A stretch of DNA of 64,000 nucleotides from Symbiodinium natans (Eukaryota > Sar > Dinophyceae > Suessiales > Symbiodiniaceae): positions 430,001 through 494,000 of the forward strand of contig CAJNDS010002501.1 of assembly GCA_905221605.1 (NCBI GenBank). Reading direction: 5' to 3'. Below the pieces are notes generated by a model, which saw only the letters and a list, made by a program, of their open reading frames with translations, did not search any database and was not told where the DNA came from. Below, one piece after another: positions 23,733 through 33,088 of this stretch. Numbering within the stretch: the first letter of the stretch is position 1; every line of letters starts with the position of its first letter. Both the position numbers and the translations under genes were made by a program.

Positions 23733-24179
23733 GTGCTAGTGGGGTGCATGACGGGCATTTCGTGTAGCTGCAATGAACCCTAAACCCTAAACCCTAAACC
23801 CTAAACCCTGAACCCTGAACCCTGAACCCTAAACCCTAAACCCTAAACCCTGAACCCTGAACCCTAAACCCTAAACTAAAACCTAAACCCTAACAGGGCT
23901 TGTTCTTTGGCTAGAATCACTCTCGGGCAGTTGCTCAACAAAGGAGCTGGGCCCCAGCCAGGGCTTAGGCTTCAGGGCTCAGGGTTCAAGGGGTTTAGGG
24001 TTTAGGGTTTAGGGTTTCAGCCTGAATTTCTGCGACATAGCATGGCTGGCGGCACGTATACAGCTTTACCAGCACCTTCAGGATTCCTAACGGAAGCCAC
24101 CTAAACCCACAACCCTCAACCCTAAACCATCAACCCTAAACCCTCAACCCTCAACCCTAAACCCACTCCTACTTGCTTG

Positions 24180-24262
24180 CCAAAAGGTCGGAGCCCAGAA
24201 GAAGACCACGCCGGCCATCTGCAGAAACGGCTATCAACACAGGAGTCCCCAACACCCTTTTC
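24180..24262 (-). CDS. Exon-like island (LGTPVLIAVSADGRRGLLLG)
   Basis: After GCGAAAAG|G the minus strand reads VLGTPVLIAVSADGRRGLLL then GSDLL before a possible GC donor. A plus-strand frame is also open. Family unknown. Confidence 0.36.
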
Positions 24263-24631
24263 GCGGGGTGGGACGGTTTAGGGTTTAGGGTTTAGGGTTT
24301 AGGGTTTAGGGTTTAGGGTTTAGGGTTTAGGGTTTAGGGTTTAGGGTTTAGGGTTTAGGGGCCATTTCAAACATCTGTTAAAAGCAACTCCGGAAAAACA
24401 ACTCTAAACCCAGTAGGAGACAGCTCACGTTCTCCAAGCCGGCGCTCAAAGGCTTGGGCGTTGACTCATCTGGGGCTGTGCCGCGGCCCTAACTCCTGCA
24501 ACTGTTTGGTTCAGGCCCATGAACCCAAAACCATAAACACTAGGAAACTGCCCTAAACCCCTGAACCCTAAAACCCTAAACCCTACGAAAGCCACGTGAA
24601 CCCTACGAGTAGTTTGCAGTTTGGGGTTTTT

Positions 24632-24742
24632 ACCCCGAGGCCCCAGCCACACCCGGCCTCGTAGGTGTCGCCCATGCGGACTTGTTGCAGGAGAAAGGAC
24701 CAAAGGAAGGTCCCCAAATGCTCGCAACCTCAGAGGTTCTAG
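24632..24742 (+). CDS. Exon-like island with duplicated 3' edge
   Basis: The plus strand reads PEAPATPGLVGVAHADLLQE then KGPKEGPQMLATSEV. Its last 21 bp (24724-24744) recur exactly at 24858-24878 after a TTTAGGG array. A minus-strand frame from 24727 is also open. Confidence 0.36.
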
Positions 24743-24878
24743 GGCTATTAGGGTTTAGGGCTTAGGGTTTAAGGTTTAGGGTTTAGGGTTTAGGGTTCCC
24801 CCGAACAAGCCTATTAAGGGCCATTTTTTCAGGGGCTTATCGGGTATAATAGCCCATGCAACCTCAGAGGTTCTAGGG
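24724..24878. repeat. Telomere-like array plus unique insert bounded by a 21-bp direct repeat
   Basis: A 21-bp sequence beginning gcaacctcagaggttct is present exactly at 24724-24744 and 24858-24878. Between them lie TTTAGGG units and about 60 bp of GC-rich palindromic sequence. Confidence 0.93.
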
Positions 24879-25169
24879 GAGTCCCCCCGACTCACGCCTT
24901 TGCCGCGTTTAGGGCTTAGGGTTTAGGAACTTAGACGAAGATCATTGGGCTACATTGTGTGGTAAGTTCCTTAACAAAAACAAAGTCGAGGACCGCTTTG
25001 TTGACAGAGGTGCTTGACGGGGTGATCGCTGGGCCCACAGCCCAAAACCTGAAGGTTATACAACCCTAAACCCTAAACCCTAAACCCTAAACCCCAAACC
25101 CTAAACCCTAAACCCTAAACCCTAAACCCTAAACCCTCGCCCCCAAACGGGAAACTTCTGTGTTCAGGC

Positions 25170-25255
25170 CCGGGAGGCCATTCGGCGTCTTCGCTTTTGT
25201 GATCAACACCGGACGGCACCCTCTGAACTGAAGCCCTCTCTGAGCCGGAGCCTTA
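25170..25255 (+). CDS. Exon-like islands of a plus-strand gene (24.9-25.9 kb)
   Basis: After GTTCAG|G the plus strand reads AREAIRRLRFCDQHRTAPSE then LKPSLSRSLK. Similar plus islands are 24928-25010 (LDEDHWATLCGKFLNKNKVE) and 25862-25939 (GKPEQDAAEGTGKCRRLEVL). Grouping is tentative. Confidence 0.35.
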
Positions 25256-27540
25256 AACCCCAATGGGGTCTAGGGTTTAGGGTTTAGGGTTTAGGGTTTA
25301 GGGTTTGGTGCCCTACGCCCTAAACCCAAAGCCCTATAAAACGCAGGCCCCACACCGAACATCCCAGGAACAAGACTCGAAACCCTGGGCTTAGGATCTA
25401 AGGTTAGGGTTTAGGGCTTAGGGCTTGGGGCTTAGGGTTTAGGCTTTAGTCTTTGGTCTTCCGTCTTTAGTTACTTGGTCCCTTAATATGGTCCCTTATC
25501 GGCTTAAACGCGTTCTGAAGTCTGGGTCCTTGGCGTTTATAGGGTAAGTAAGGGTTCCCCCCATGAAGGGCCCATGTTGAATTTCCATGTAACTACTTAA
25601 CTACCCTTACATCGCAACGCACCCTCAACCCCTGACCCCAAAAACGGGTTTTCTTGTTCAGAAACTTTAAGACAAGTTGGCGCAATGAGGACACTTGACT
25701 ATATCCTAGAACCCTGTCACATAGAGTAACCTACGAATTTAACTATAGGATGGCCCTGAACACCCTCTGAACAAATATTCCTAAATATGGTCCTCTTAAA
25801 CCCAGTAGGGGGAAATACAAAATATCCCAAGACCCTACCGAGTTAAGTTCCTTAACAGGGCAACTCGGGAAGCCCGAACAGGATGCTGCCGAGGGGACAG
25901 GAAAATGCAGGCGTCTGGAAGTCCTCAGCGAATTCTTGGGTTTAGGGTTTAGGGACAGGGTTTAGGGTTTAGGGTTTAGGGTTTAGGGTTTAGGGTTTGG
26001 GGTTTGAGGCTTTGGGTTGCCAAAGCCCCAAAAATCATCGGCTAACACCTGGGCAGTGGATGAATATCATGCTGGTCCCTTTCCCTCAGTTCCAGACTTT
26101 AGGGTTTAGGGCCCCTTGTTGACTAAGGCATGGACCTCCGAAGCAAATACTCGAGGTCCAAGCTCCGGAAGAATTTCTCAACATCCCAACGACTCAGCCC
26201 CCAAAATCAGGTCCAAGTAGCTTGAGACAAGCCCTAAATCCTCTAACGCCTTTTGTCAATACTGTCCAAGGAAGATCATCAAAAAGCCTTGGTTAGCCAG
26301 CTCCTGAAATAAATGGTCATGCTTCTTTGGGCTCATGCTTTACTACGGCCACTTCCACTTTGTGATCTACCCCAACTTAGCGAACTGGCCACATGGTTAA
26401 GGGTTTAGGGTCCTGGCTTAACATCCACAAGCCAGACGCTGTAAAAACTGTATCCTATGTAAGTCTGGAAGCCTACAGGCTCTGTATCCTAAACCCTCGA
26501 AATCCCTAAGGCCCAAAACGCAGCGTTGGACCCAAAACCTTAGTTCAACCCCTGGAAAATCCTACAACGGGGAACCACGCACCCTAAATCTCTAAACCTT
26601 GAAGTCTCTTGACCGCCAAAAATGTCCAAAACACTGAAACTTGTAGCCCCTGAACCCTAACGGCTCCTAAACCCCGAGATCAGTGGTTAGGATTTAGGGT
26701 TTAGGAGCCCGAAGCCCTACACCCCAAATCCTCATCCTGCACAAGCACAAAGCCCCAACCTTGTGCAAACGCAGAAACTCCTACATGGGCATTTCCCAAT
26801 ATGCGCACCTTCTTATAAGCCTCACTATCGGAGCCACAAAAAGGAGAATCCGAATGTTCGGAAACCCCTATATAACCCTAACTCGAATTTGCCACCAGGA
26901 GTCGCGGCGAGGAGCCGGCGCGGGCAGTTGCCGTCGCTGGTCCGTGATGCGACGCTTGTAGAACCTCGTACGATTGTTTTGGGAGCTGCGTCGTTGAGGG
27001 TTTGGAGTTTAGGGTTTAGGGTGTAGGGTTCCTGGATGCAGCCTTGCGGCTTTAGGGTTTATAGGGCTTAGTGCGGAGGGCTGATCGGACTTATCAGATG
27101 CCCCCGCCCCTTCCCAAAATGAGGCGCAGCAGGGCCCTGAGACTGTCTTATGCCCCCGCTTGGATCCTTAAAAAGGAAGGGAGCTCCCAGACGGGCTGCC
27201 TTATATCAGGCTTCCATGAAGGGGTCTAGAAGGGCACTATGGGTGAATTAAGGGGTCGGAAGGGGACCGAACCCCAAAATACCCACACCTAGAGCCAGTA
27301 AGATACTCGAAGTGCAGCCCTTTAAGAAGCAAGGGCCTTATTGCAAGGGGTATATCGGAACGAGGTATCTTCAGGGCCTTGTTGAGGGGTTTAGGGCATA
27401 TGTAATTATGGTCAGTTCTCGAAATTATATAGGGAGAGGCCTGACTTCTCACAGGGGTCGGAAGCGTGCCGGATGCCGAGGGCGCCGGGCAGGCTCTGAC
27501 TTAGGGGATTGTAGCGTTCTGAGTCCATCGTCTCCCTACT

Positions 27541-27674
27541 TGAAGGTTCATGGCACTTATTAACCAAGTATAACTGCACTTATAACTGTACTTATAACCA
27601 TCTTGAGGTACCGAAGGGGCTTATAAGCGGGTTGTAAGTACAGCTATGACTGGTTAAGAAGTACCATGAACCTA
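27541..27674. mobile_element. Family F MITE-like element
   Basis: AAGGTTCATGGCACTTATTA and AAGTACCATGAACCT are inverted; the interior has inverted ACTTATAACC and GGTTGTAAGTAC. Confidence 0.8.
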
Positions 27675-28008
27675 GCAAACCCTATGCCCTCAAGTGCCGC
27701 AAATATGCGCTACCTCAGAAAAAAAAAGTGGCGAAACAAGACGCCAGCAGATCTCAACTCGGCCTGCGAAGGCCACTATAGAGGTCGGAATAATTACAAA
27801 TAGTATTCCCTTACGGTCCCTCTGTAGTTATACTATAACAACCCCCAGAACCCTACTCTAACTACTACTAAGGTCCCTACAGACAAGCCGTAGCCATCTC
27901 TGGAGAAGAATGCTAGCACGCTGCGGGCCCTGCTGGCATGCTGAGAGCTGCTTGGATTTAGGGTTTAGGGTTTAGGGTTTAGGGTTTAGGGTTTAGGGTT
28001 TAGGGTTG

Positions 28009-28116
28009 TTCGCACTATTTCCGAACAGGATGATGATGACGATGAAGAAGAAGACAATGATAATAATCATTCTTTGGGTATGATGATGACCATCCTTGTT
28101 ATTGTTTATCATGACT
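28009..28116 (+). CDS. Acidic open segment with hydrophobic tail
   Basis: Reads VRTISEQDDDDDEEEDNDNN then HSLGMMMTILVIVYHD and a stop, directly after a TTTAGGG array. The GAT-rich part may be a simple repeat rather than coding sequence. Confidence 0.28.
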
Positions 28117-28174
28117 AGAAGCCATAAACCCCAAATCCTAAAACCTAGATCCTACACCCATACATTGTTCATAG

Positions 28175-28255
28175 GAGACGTACTACTATTTGGCAGCCCA
28201 GGGTCAAGCCAAGAAGGATCAGAAGGAGGATCTCGATGGAGTCCTGTGCAATGAG
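28175..28255 (+). CDS. Exon-like island (ETYYYLAAQGQAKKDQKEDL)
   Basis: Twenty-seven codons bounded by CATAG|GAG and GAG|GTTTGC: ETYYYLAAQGQAKKDQKEDL then DGVLCNE. Flanks and composition are good; family unknown. Confidence 0.45.
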
Positions 28256-28959
28256 GTTTGCCTTTGGGGTTTAGGGTTTACAGGGTTTTGGGTTTAGAGT
28301 TTAGGGCACTTCCATGCGAAAGCCTAAAGCAGGTTCACACCTGCCTTCCCAAAACCCTAAACCTCTAACATCGGAGATCACATAGGGAACCAATGGGCTT
28401 TACGAAAATCAGGGCCCCTAATATAAAGTCCCAAATAGTCAGTTCCCTTCTAGTAAGGACCCCAATGGTGTACCCCTAAGTTAGGAACACCCCCCCCCCC
28501 CCCCCCCAAATGTTGCGAGCTGCCCACACATGGACAACAGGCCATGGCAGGCTCCCAGGGCCAAGGAAACCTTGAAGACACCTCATACCAACAGCAGCCC
28601 CAAAGCCGAAGCCTATATCTCCCAAGTAACCGCAATGATCAAAACAACATACCTAGAGTTTGTTGGCTTAGAGTTTAGGTTCTTGTCACAAGTAATTCGG
28701 AGGTCGAGGGAGATCCAGCTCGCCCCCCCCCCCCTCCCTACCGCCCTCCCACATCTTTGAACAAGTATTCACCAAGATTAAAAGCTACAGGTGACCAGGG
28801 TTTAGGGTTTAGGGTGTAGGGTGTAAGACTTAGGTCCATTTAGGGTTTAGAGTTTCAGTCCTCTAGGCATGTCTAAGAGGCACCTTCACGAAGCACCTCC
28901 CAAAGCCTAGATTACCAACGGCGTTCAGCTCCCTGTTCTTTCTTGACAGCTTCGAATCG

Positions 28960-29250
28960 ATGGCTGACATCCTCTTGGGTTTTGTCAGAGACCTGCTGCT
29001 TGATCTGGTGCGTCAGGCTTCGGTGCACGTGAAGAAAGAGCAAGAAGAGGTCTACAGTGTGACCAGCGCACGTTTACAAAACCATGTCCTTAGCGCGAAG
29101 AGTCAGGCCTGCAAGACCTCCCCAACCGCAGAAGGGACAAAGGCGTCAGGGACGGAAGCAACCCAGCGTTGTCTGGGCCGTCCCGAGATCCCTGTGGACT
29201 TGCTTCCGGACATTGTGTCAGGGCCCTCGAACCTTCAGCCCCCCTCCTAG
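28960..29250 (+). CDS. Open island with competing frames
   Basis: The plus strand has an ATG-initiated frame after CTTGACAG: MADILLGFVRDLLLDLVRQA and onward to a stop at 29250. The minus strand over 28920-29045 also reads well (HRSLTHQIKQQVSDKTQEDV). Only one can be real; neither is named. Confidence 0.3.
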   Translation: MADILLGFVRDLLLDLVRQASVHVKKEQEEVYSVTSARLQNHVLSAKSQACKTSPTAEGTKASGTEATQRCLGRPEIPVDLLPDIVSGPSNLQPPS

Positions 29251-29383
29251 CCCTCCAAACACGGCTAACCCCCCTACTGCCTAAACCCCTAAACCCTAAG
29301 CCTCAAACCCTAAACCCTCAACCCCTAAACCCCCTAAACCCCAAACCCTCAAACCCTAAACCCTCAAACCCAAAAACCTCAAC

Positions 29384-29480
29384 CTAGGCAGTTCCTTGGC
29401 ATAGGTGAAGTGGATGGTGCCCTTGTCGATGCCCGGAAGCCCCGGTACCCAGCTCGGGACGTCCGAGTTGTCCTTAGCGT
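29384..29480 (-). CDS. Exon-like island (SDVPSWVPGLPGIDKGTIHF)
   Basis: After AAAGAG|AC the minus strand reads DAKDNSDVPSWVPGLPGIDK then GTIHFTYAKELP, ending at CCTAG|GT. Phase is compatible with the signal-peptide exon upstream. Strong protein character, no family recognised. Confidence 0.48.
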
Positions 29481-29508
29481 CTCTTTGGGGTTTACAGTAC
29501 TGGGTTTA

Positions 29509-29643
29509 GGGTTTAGGGTTTATAGGGTTTAGGGTTTAGGGTTTAGGGTTTAGGGTTTAGGGTTTAGGGTTTAGGGTTTAGGGTTTAGGGTTTAGGGTTT
29601 AGGGTTTAGGGTTTAGGGTTTAGGGTTTAGGGTTTAGGGTTTA
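29509..29643. repeat. Interstitial telomere-like array (TTTAGGG)n
   Basis: About 18 almost perfect units in G-rich orientation. Confidence 0.97.
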
Positions 29644-30445
29644 CAGCTTGGAAGGTTTAGGTTTCGGGCTCAGGGTTTAGGATTCGCGTTAGGGTTTGGA
29701 GTGCAGGTTTCGGGTTGATGTCTTCTGTTCAGGGCTTGGGCTTGTTGAGGTTCAGTATTCAGGGGTTTATTATGGGCCTATTCGGGGTTTCCTAAGAGAG
29801 CATGCAGAGTCTTTGAGAGATACCAGGATTTGTTCAGGGTTTTTGGGGTTTGTAGGGCTTGCGAGGTTTATGGGCTTGCAGAGTTTTACTTGGTCATACA
29901 GGGTTAGAGAGTTTACGGCAAAAAAGGGTTACAACCGTTGTAGAGGGTTCATAGTTCACAGTATGTTGAAGCTTCAAAGGCAAAAGCCTTATGAGGTCCT
30001 GGCCCGAAGGGTCCATGTACGTCAATAAGGAATGCGTCGGCCTTAAAGTACTCCCTATTTAGGGTTTAGGGTTTAGGGCTTGGGGTTCAAGTATATAATA
30101 CTGAGGTACATTTGAACACTTAGTGTGGTTTCCTGTTACGGAACTTTTTATAGTTAAGCTACCATAGCCTAGGGCTATACAATAAGGAAGGCGGCCTTGT
30201 TCTGGTAACTTGCCCAGAGGGTGCATTTGTAGCACTGTTCTGGAATTCGGTACCCGAGAATCATACTAAATAGGGTTTTTTGGGTACCTAATTCCATAAC
30301 CCTAAACCCTAAACCCAAACCCTAAACCCTATTATAAACCCTAAACCCTAAATTCCAGAATACTACTACAGATGGACCCTCTGGGTTTGACGAAGCTCCT
30401 TCGCAAGAACCCCGGCTTGGGCCTCAGGGCTTCGGAGTTTCGAGG

Positions 30446-30493
30446 CCTGGTAGCCCAGCCAACAGATTATGGTAAGGGTCCCCTGTTTTTTTC

Positions 30494-30529
<36 letters not shown>

Positions 30530-30597
30530 GGGGGGGCTGGCTACTTTGTAAGGGGACCTTGAAGCAAAAAAAGGGAAAGGGATGCCCACCAAGACCC
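30446..30597. mobile_element. Family C element carrying a long G-run
   Basis: The left part GGTAGCCCAGCC...AAGGGTCCCC is followed by about 40 G residues, then GGGGACCTTGAAGC and a purine run. Confidence 0.65.
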
Positions 30598-30653
30598 CTA
30601 AACCCTAAACCCTAAACCCTAAACCCTAAAGTTCAGAAGGTTAGGATGCCTAC

Positions 30654-30747
30654 CTTGCCGTCGTGTCTCGAAAGGCTGCTCGCCATGCCCCGCCTCACCC
30701 TCAACCGCCGCCATGAGTGAGGCTGCCAGTAGCAAAGCGCGAGCCAT
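30654..30747 (-). CDS. First exon with signal peptide
   Basis: Starts at ATG and encodes MARALLLAASLMAAVEGEAG then HGEQPFETRRQ: a short basic start, a hydrophobic core and a small-residue cleavage zone, typical of secretory or complex-plastid targeting. A GT donor follows (CAAG|GTAGGC), in phase 1. The next plausible minus exon is 29480-29384, whose phase fits. The mature protein is not identified. Confidence 0.55.
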
Positions 30748-31124
30748 CGCCCCTGAGCCTTTGTTCAACCCCTAAACCCCAAGCCCAGCCAGGATTGCAA
30801 ACGAGGCCTTACTTACCCCAAACCCTAAACCCTAAACCCTAAACCCGAAACCCTAAAATCTACACCCTAAACCCTAGCGATGAGCGCCTCTGCCATGGTA
30901 AGATCTAGAGAAGACCTGATGTTGCTGCTGAGCCATGGGTCGACTTTAGGGTTTAGGGTTTAGGGTAGGGTTTTAGGGGGTGTTGAAAAACCACAAAGAA
31001 GTTGAAGGATGTAGGGTTTACGTTATAGGGTTTAAGGAGTTCTGGGGCTATGCAAGAACAACAAGTTTAGGGTATGGGGTTTATAGGGCCATTATAGGGT
31101 GTACGTTCTAGGGTTTAGGGTGGA

Positions 31125-31128
31125 GGGT

Positions 31129-31166
<38 letters not shown>

Positions 31167-31184
31167 GTATATATATATATATGT
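31125..31184. repeat. (CATATA)n and (AT)n microsatellite
   Basis: Six-base CATATA units and an AT run inside a degenerate TTTAGGG zone. A related AT/ACATAT tract is at 45992-46062 and another at 59928-59960. Confidence 0.93.
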
Positions 31185-31375
31185 ATCGGATATAGTGCGA
31201 AGGGTAATGGGTTAGAGGGTGATAGAGTTAGAGAACTCAAGCCAAATACAGTAACATCAAACTGCCTAAGCAGCAGCTTGGTAAGTCCTTCTCTCCCTTA
31301 GCCCTTACCCTACAGCCCACAAAGCCCTAAGCCCTAAGCCTTATAAACCCTAAACCCTAAACGTGCCTTAAGTAG

Positions 31376-31452
31376 CAGGAAGGGATATCGAGCAAAGCCC
31401 TTGTACATCCGGAAAGTCCTAGCCCAAGCACGCTCAGAGTCAGGGAGTTTGG
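31376..31452 (-). CDS. Unnamed exon-like island
   Basis: The minus strand reads LPDSERAWARTFRMYKGFAR then YPFLLLKAR. Composition is protein-like; splice borders not resolved. Confidence 0.35.
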
Positions 31453-31847
31453 GGCTTTGAGGTTTGCTGCTTGTAGCTTAGGGCTTGGGGTTTTAGGGCT
31501 GGGGTTCAGGGTTTAACTAGGGTTTAGGGTTTAGGGTTTAGGGTCAAGAGGGGCTGCCGGCCTGAAAGGGGGCTTCGGGGCTAAGATTCGAGTTTCGGGT
31601 TTCGGATTTAGGGTCCCTAAACCCGAAACTCCAAACCCTAAACCTCCCACCTGCGTCGGCTGCCGTTCACCACGGGCGGATGGCATCGTCCAATCGGCAT
31701 CGTGAGGCCTGGTGGGTTAGACAAACACTCGGAAACTTAAATTTACCTCTTCTGCTGGTGGAACTGTCCGACACCCCTACAACCAAACCAAACTCGCCGT
31801 AATTTGACTTATGTCAAGGATTGAGAAGCACCTTGTTGATATAATCA

Positions 31848-32039
31848 TTAGACACGTTTGTTTCTCAAAATCTGCTCGGTTCTTACTGATATAGTGCCAT
31901 CTATGGAGTTGGTCACTAGATGCTGTGCATTACCCCGCATGTTCTGCTCTTCTTTGTAGAGCTTGAAAAGGGGTTTCAACACAACACCCTCACTGAATTG
32001 AAGTTGTGGTCCATATCCCGCCATCCAGCTCTCATTAAC
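31848..32039 (-). CDS. Unnamed exon (NESWMAGYGPQLQFSEGVVL)
   Basis: A 64-codon open frame without ATG: VNESWMAGYGPQLQFSEGVV, LKPLFKLYKEEQNMRGNAQH, LVTNSIDGTISV and on to a TAA. The AT-richer 3' part may be intron. Immediately upstream on the minus strand is a family B element, beyond which the frame ...HTFVLATDT can join it. Confidence 0.48.
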   Translation of the reverse strand, partial: VNESWMAGYGPQLQFSEGVVLKPLFKLYKEEQNMRGNAQHLVTNSIDGTISVRTEQILRNKRV

Positions 32040-32040
32040 C

Positions 32041-32143
32041 CTAAGGGTCCATGTACCTGTATGGTATATACTTGGGCAGTAAATGGGTTACCATGTAGTA
32101 GTTTAGGGCCAAAGTATGTACTATATAGGTACATGGACCTGTT
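32041..32143. mobile_element. Family B element occupying an apparent intron
   Basis: Inverted termini GGGTCCATGTACCT and AGGTACATGGACC enclose about 70 bp. The element separates two minus-strand coding segments. Flanking GCTCTCATT and AATGAGAGC are also inverted. Splicing out the element plus a few bases would join ...LATDT to VNESWMAG. Confidence 0.65.
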
Positions 32144-32159
32144 GGGAAACAAATGAGAG

Positions 32160-32474
32160 CCGTATCCGTCGCAAGAACGAAAGTGTGTTCGGCTTCGTCT
32201 TCTTTCTTCGCGTAGTCGTTCGCGGTCTCTTGAATTTCTCGAGCTCGCTTAAAGACAGCATCATTCCACATTCCACGGGCTCGCCCTTCTTGCTTAAATG
32301 ATAAGCTGGAGAAGCCTTCACTGAAATTTCGCCGGTGCCAGGGTTCAACATCATCTGCCTCAGCATTTGTAGAAGGTCATTTGCGGGCGTAATATGTGCA
32401 TGGCTATCCTTCAGACACTCGCGTATAAAAACCGAATTCTGGTGGCTGTACTTCGCAAGGGCGTATTCAAGCAC
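32160..32474 (-). CDS. Unnamed coding segment with apparent frame change
   Basis: One frame reads LEYALAKYSHQNSVFIRECL, KDSHAHITPANDLLQMLRQM and on to about 32270. From there the next frame is better (RAREIQETANDYAKKEDEAE then HTFVLATDT) and the first becomes Arg/Thr-rich. Either there is a small indel or a very short intron. No family recognised. Confidence 0.42.
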
Positions 32475-32827
32475 CGAAGCCTAAACCCGAAGCCCTCAAA
32501 ACCTAAAACCCTAAAAAGGTGCAATCAAAGGACTTGCCACCCCAGAGGAAACTCCTCCAACCCGCCCAGCACAGGAAGTCCACAGGCTCGACGACCTCAC
32601 CCCTAAACCCTAAACCCTAAACCCTAAACCCTAAACCCTAAACCCTAAACTAACCCTAAAACCCTAAACCCACAACCCTAAACCCTAAACTCTAAACCCT
32701 AAACCCCTAAACGCTTTCTCACATCCTACTTCAGGCTAATGCGGGCCTCCGGTTTTGTAGACCTACCAACTTCCCAACCTCAAAACAAAAAACCCAAAAA
32801 CCCTGAACACTCCATTCCCTAAACCCC

Positions 32828-32947
32828 TACAGTAAACTCCCAAAACATGGAACATCCTCATCCGTGTACCCCAAAAGGTATACTAAAGGGAATCCCAACC
32901 CTAATCATCCTTAAACCATGTCCCAACTTTCTGGAATTTACTGCAAA
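32828..32947. mobile_element. Family G MITE-like element
   Basis: TACAGTAAACTCC...GGAACATCC and CATGTCCCAACTTTCTGG...TTTACTGCA are inverted ends. A sister copy is at 22568-22688, and a half copy at 13452-13505. Confidence 0.78.
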
Positions 32948-33088
32948 CCCCTAAACCCTAAACCCTATTCCCTACACTCCCTAGAAACCCTTAAAACCCT
33001 TTCCCTACACCCCTAAACCCTAAACCCTTAAACCCTAAACCATAAGTCCCTAAACCCTAAACCCCAACCTGCGGGACTGAGTTTGCAG

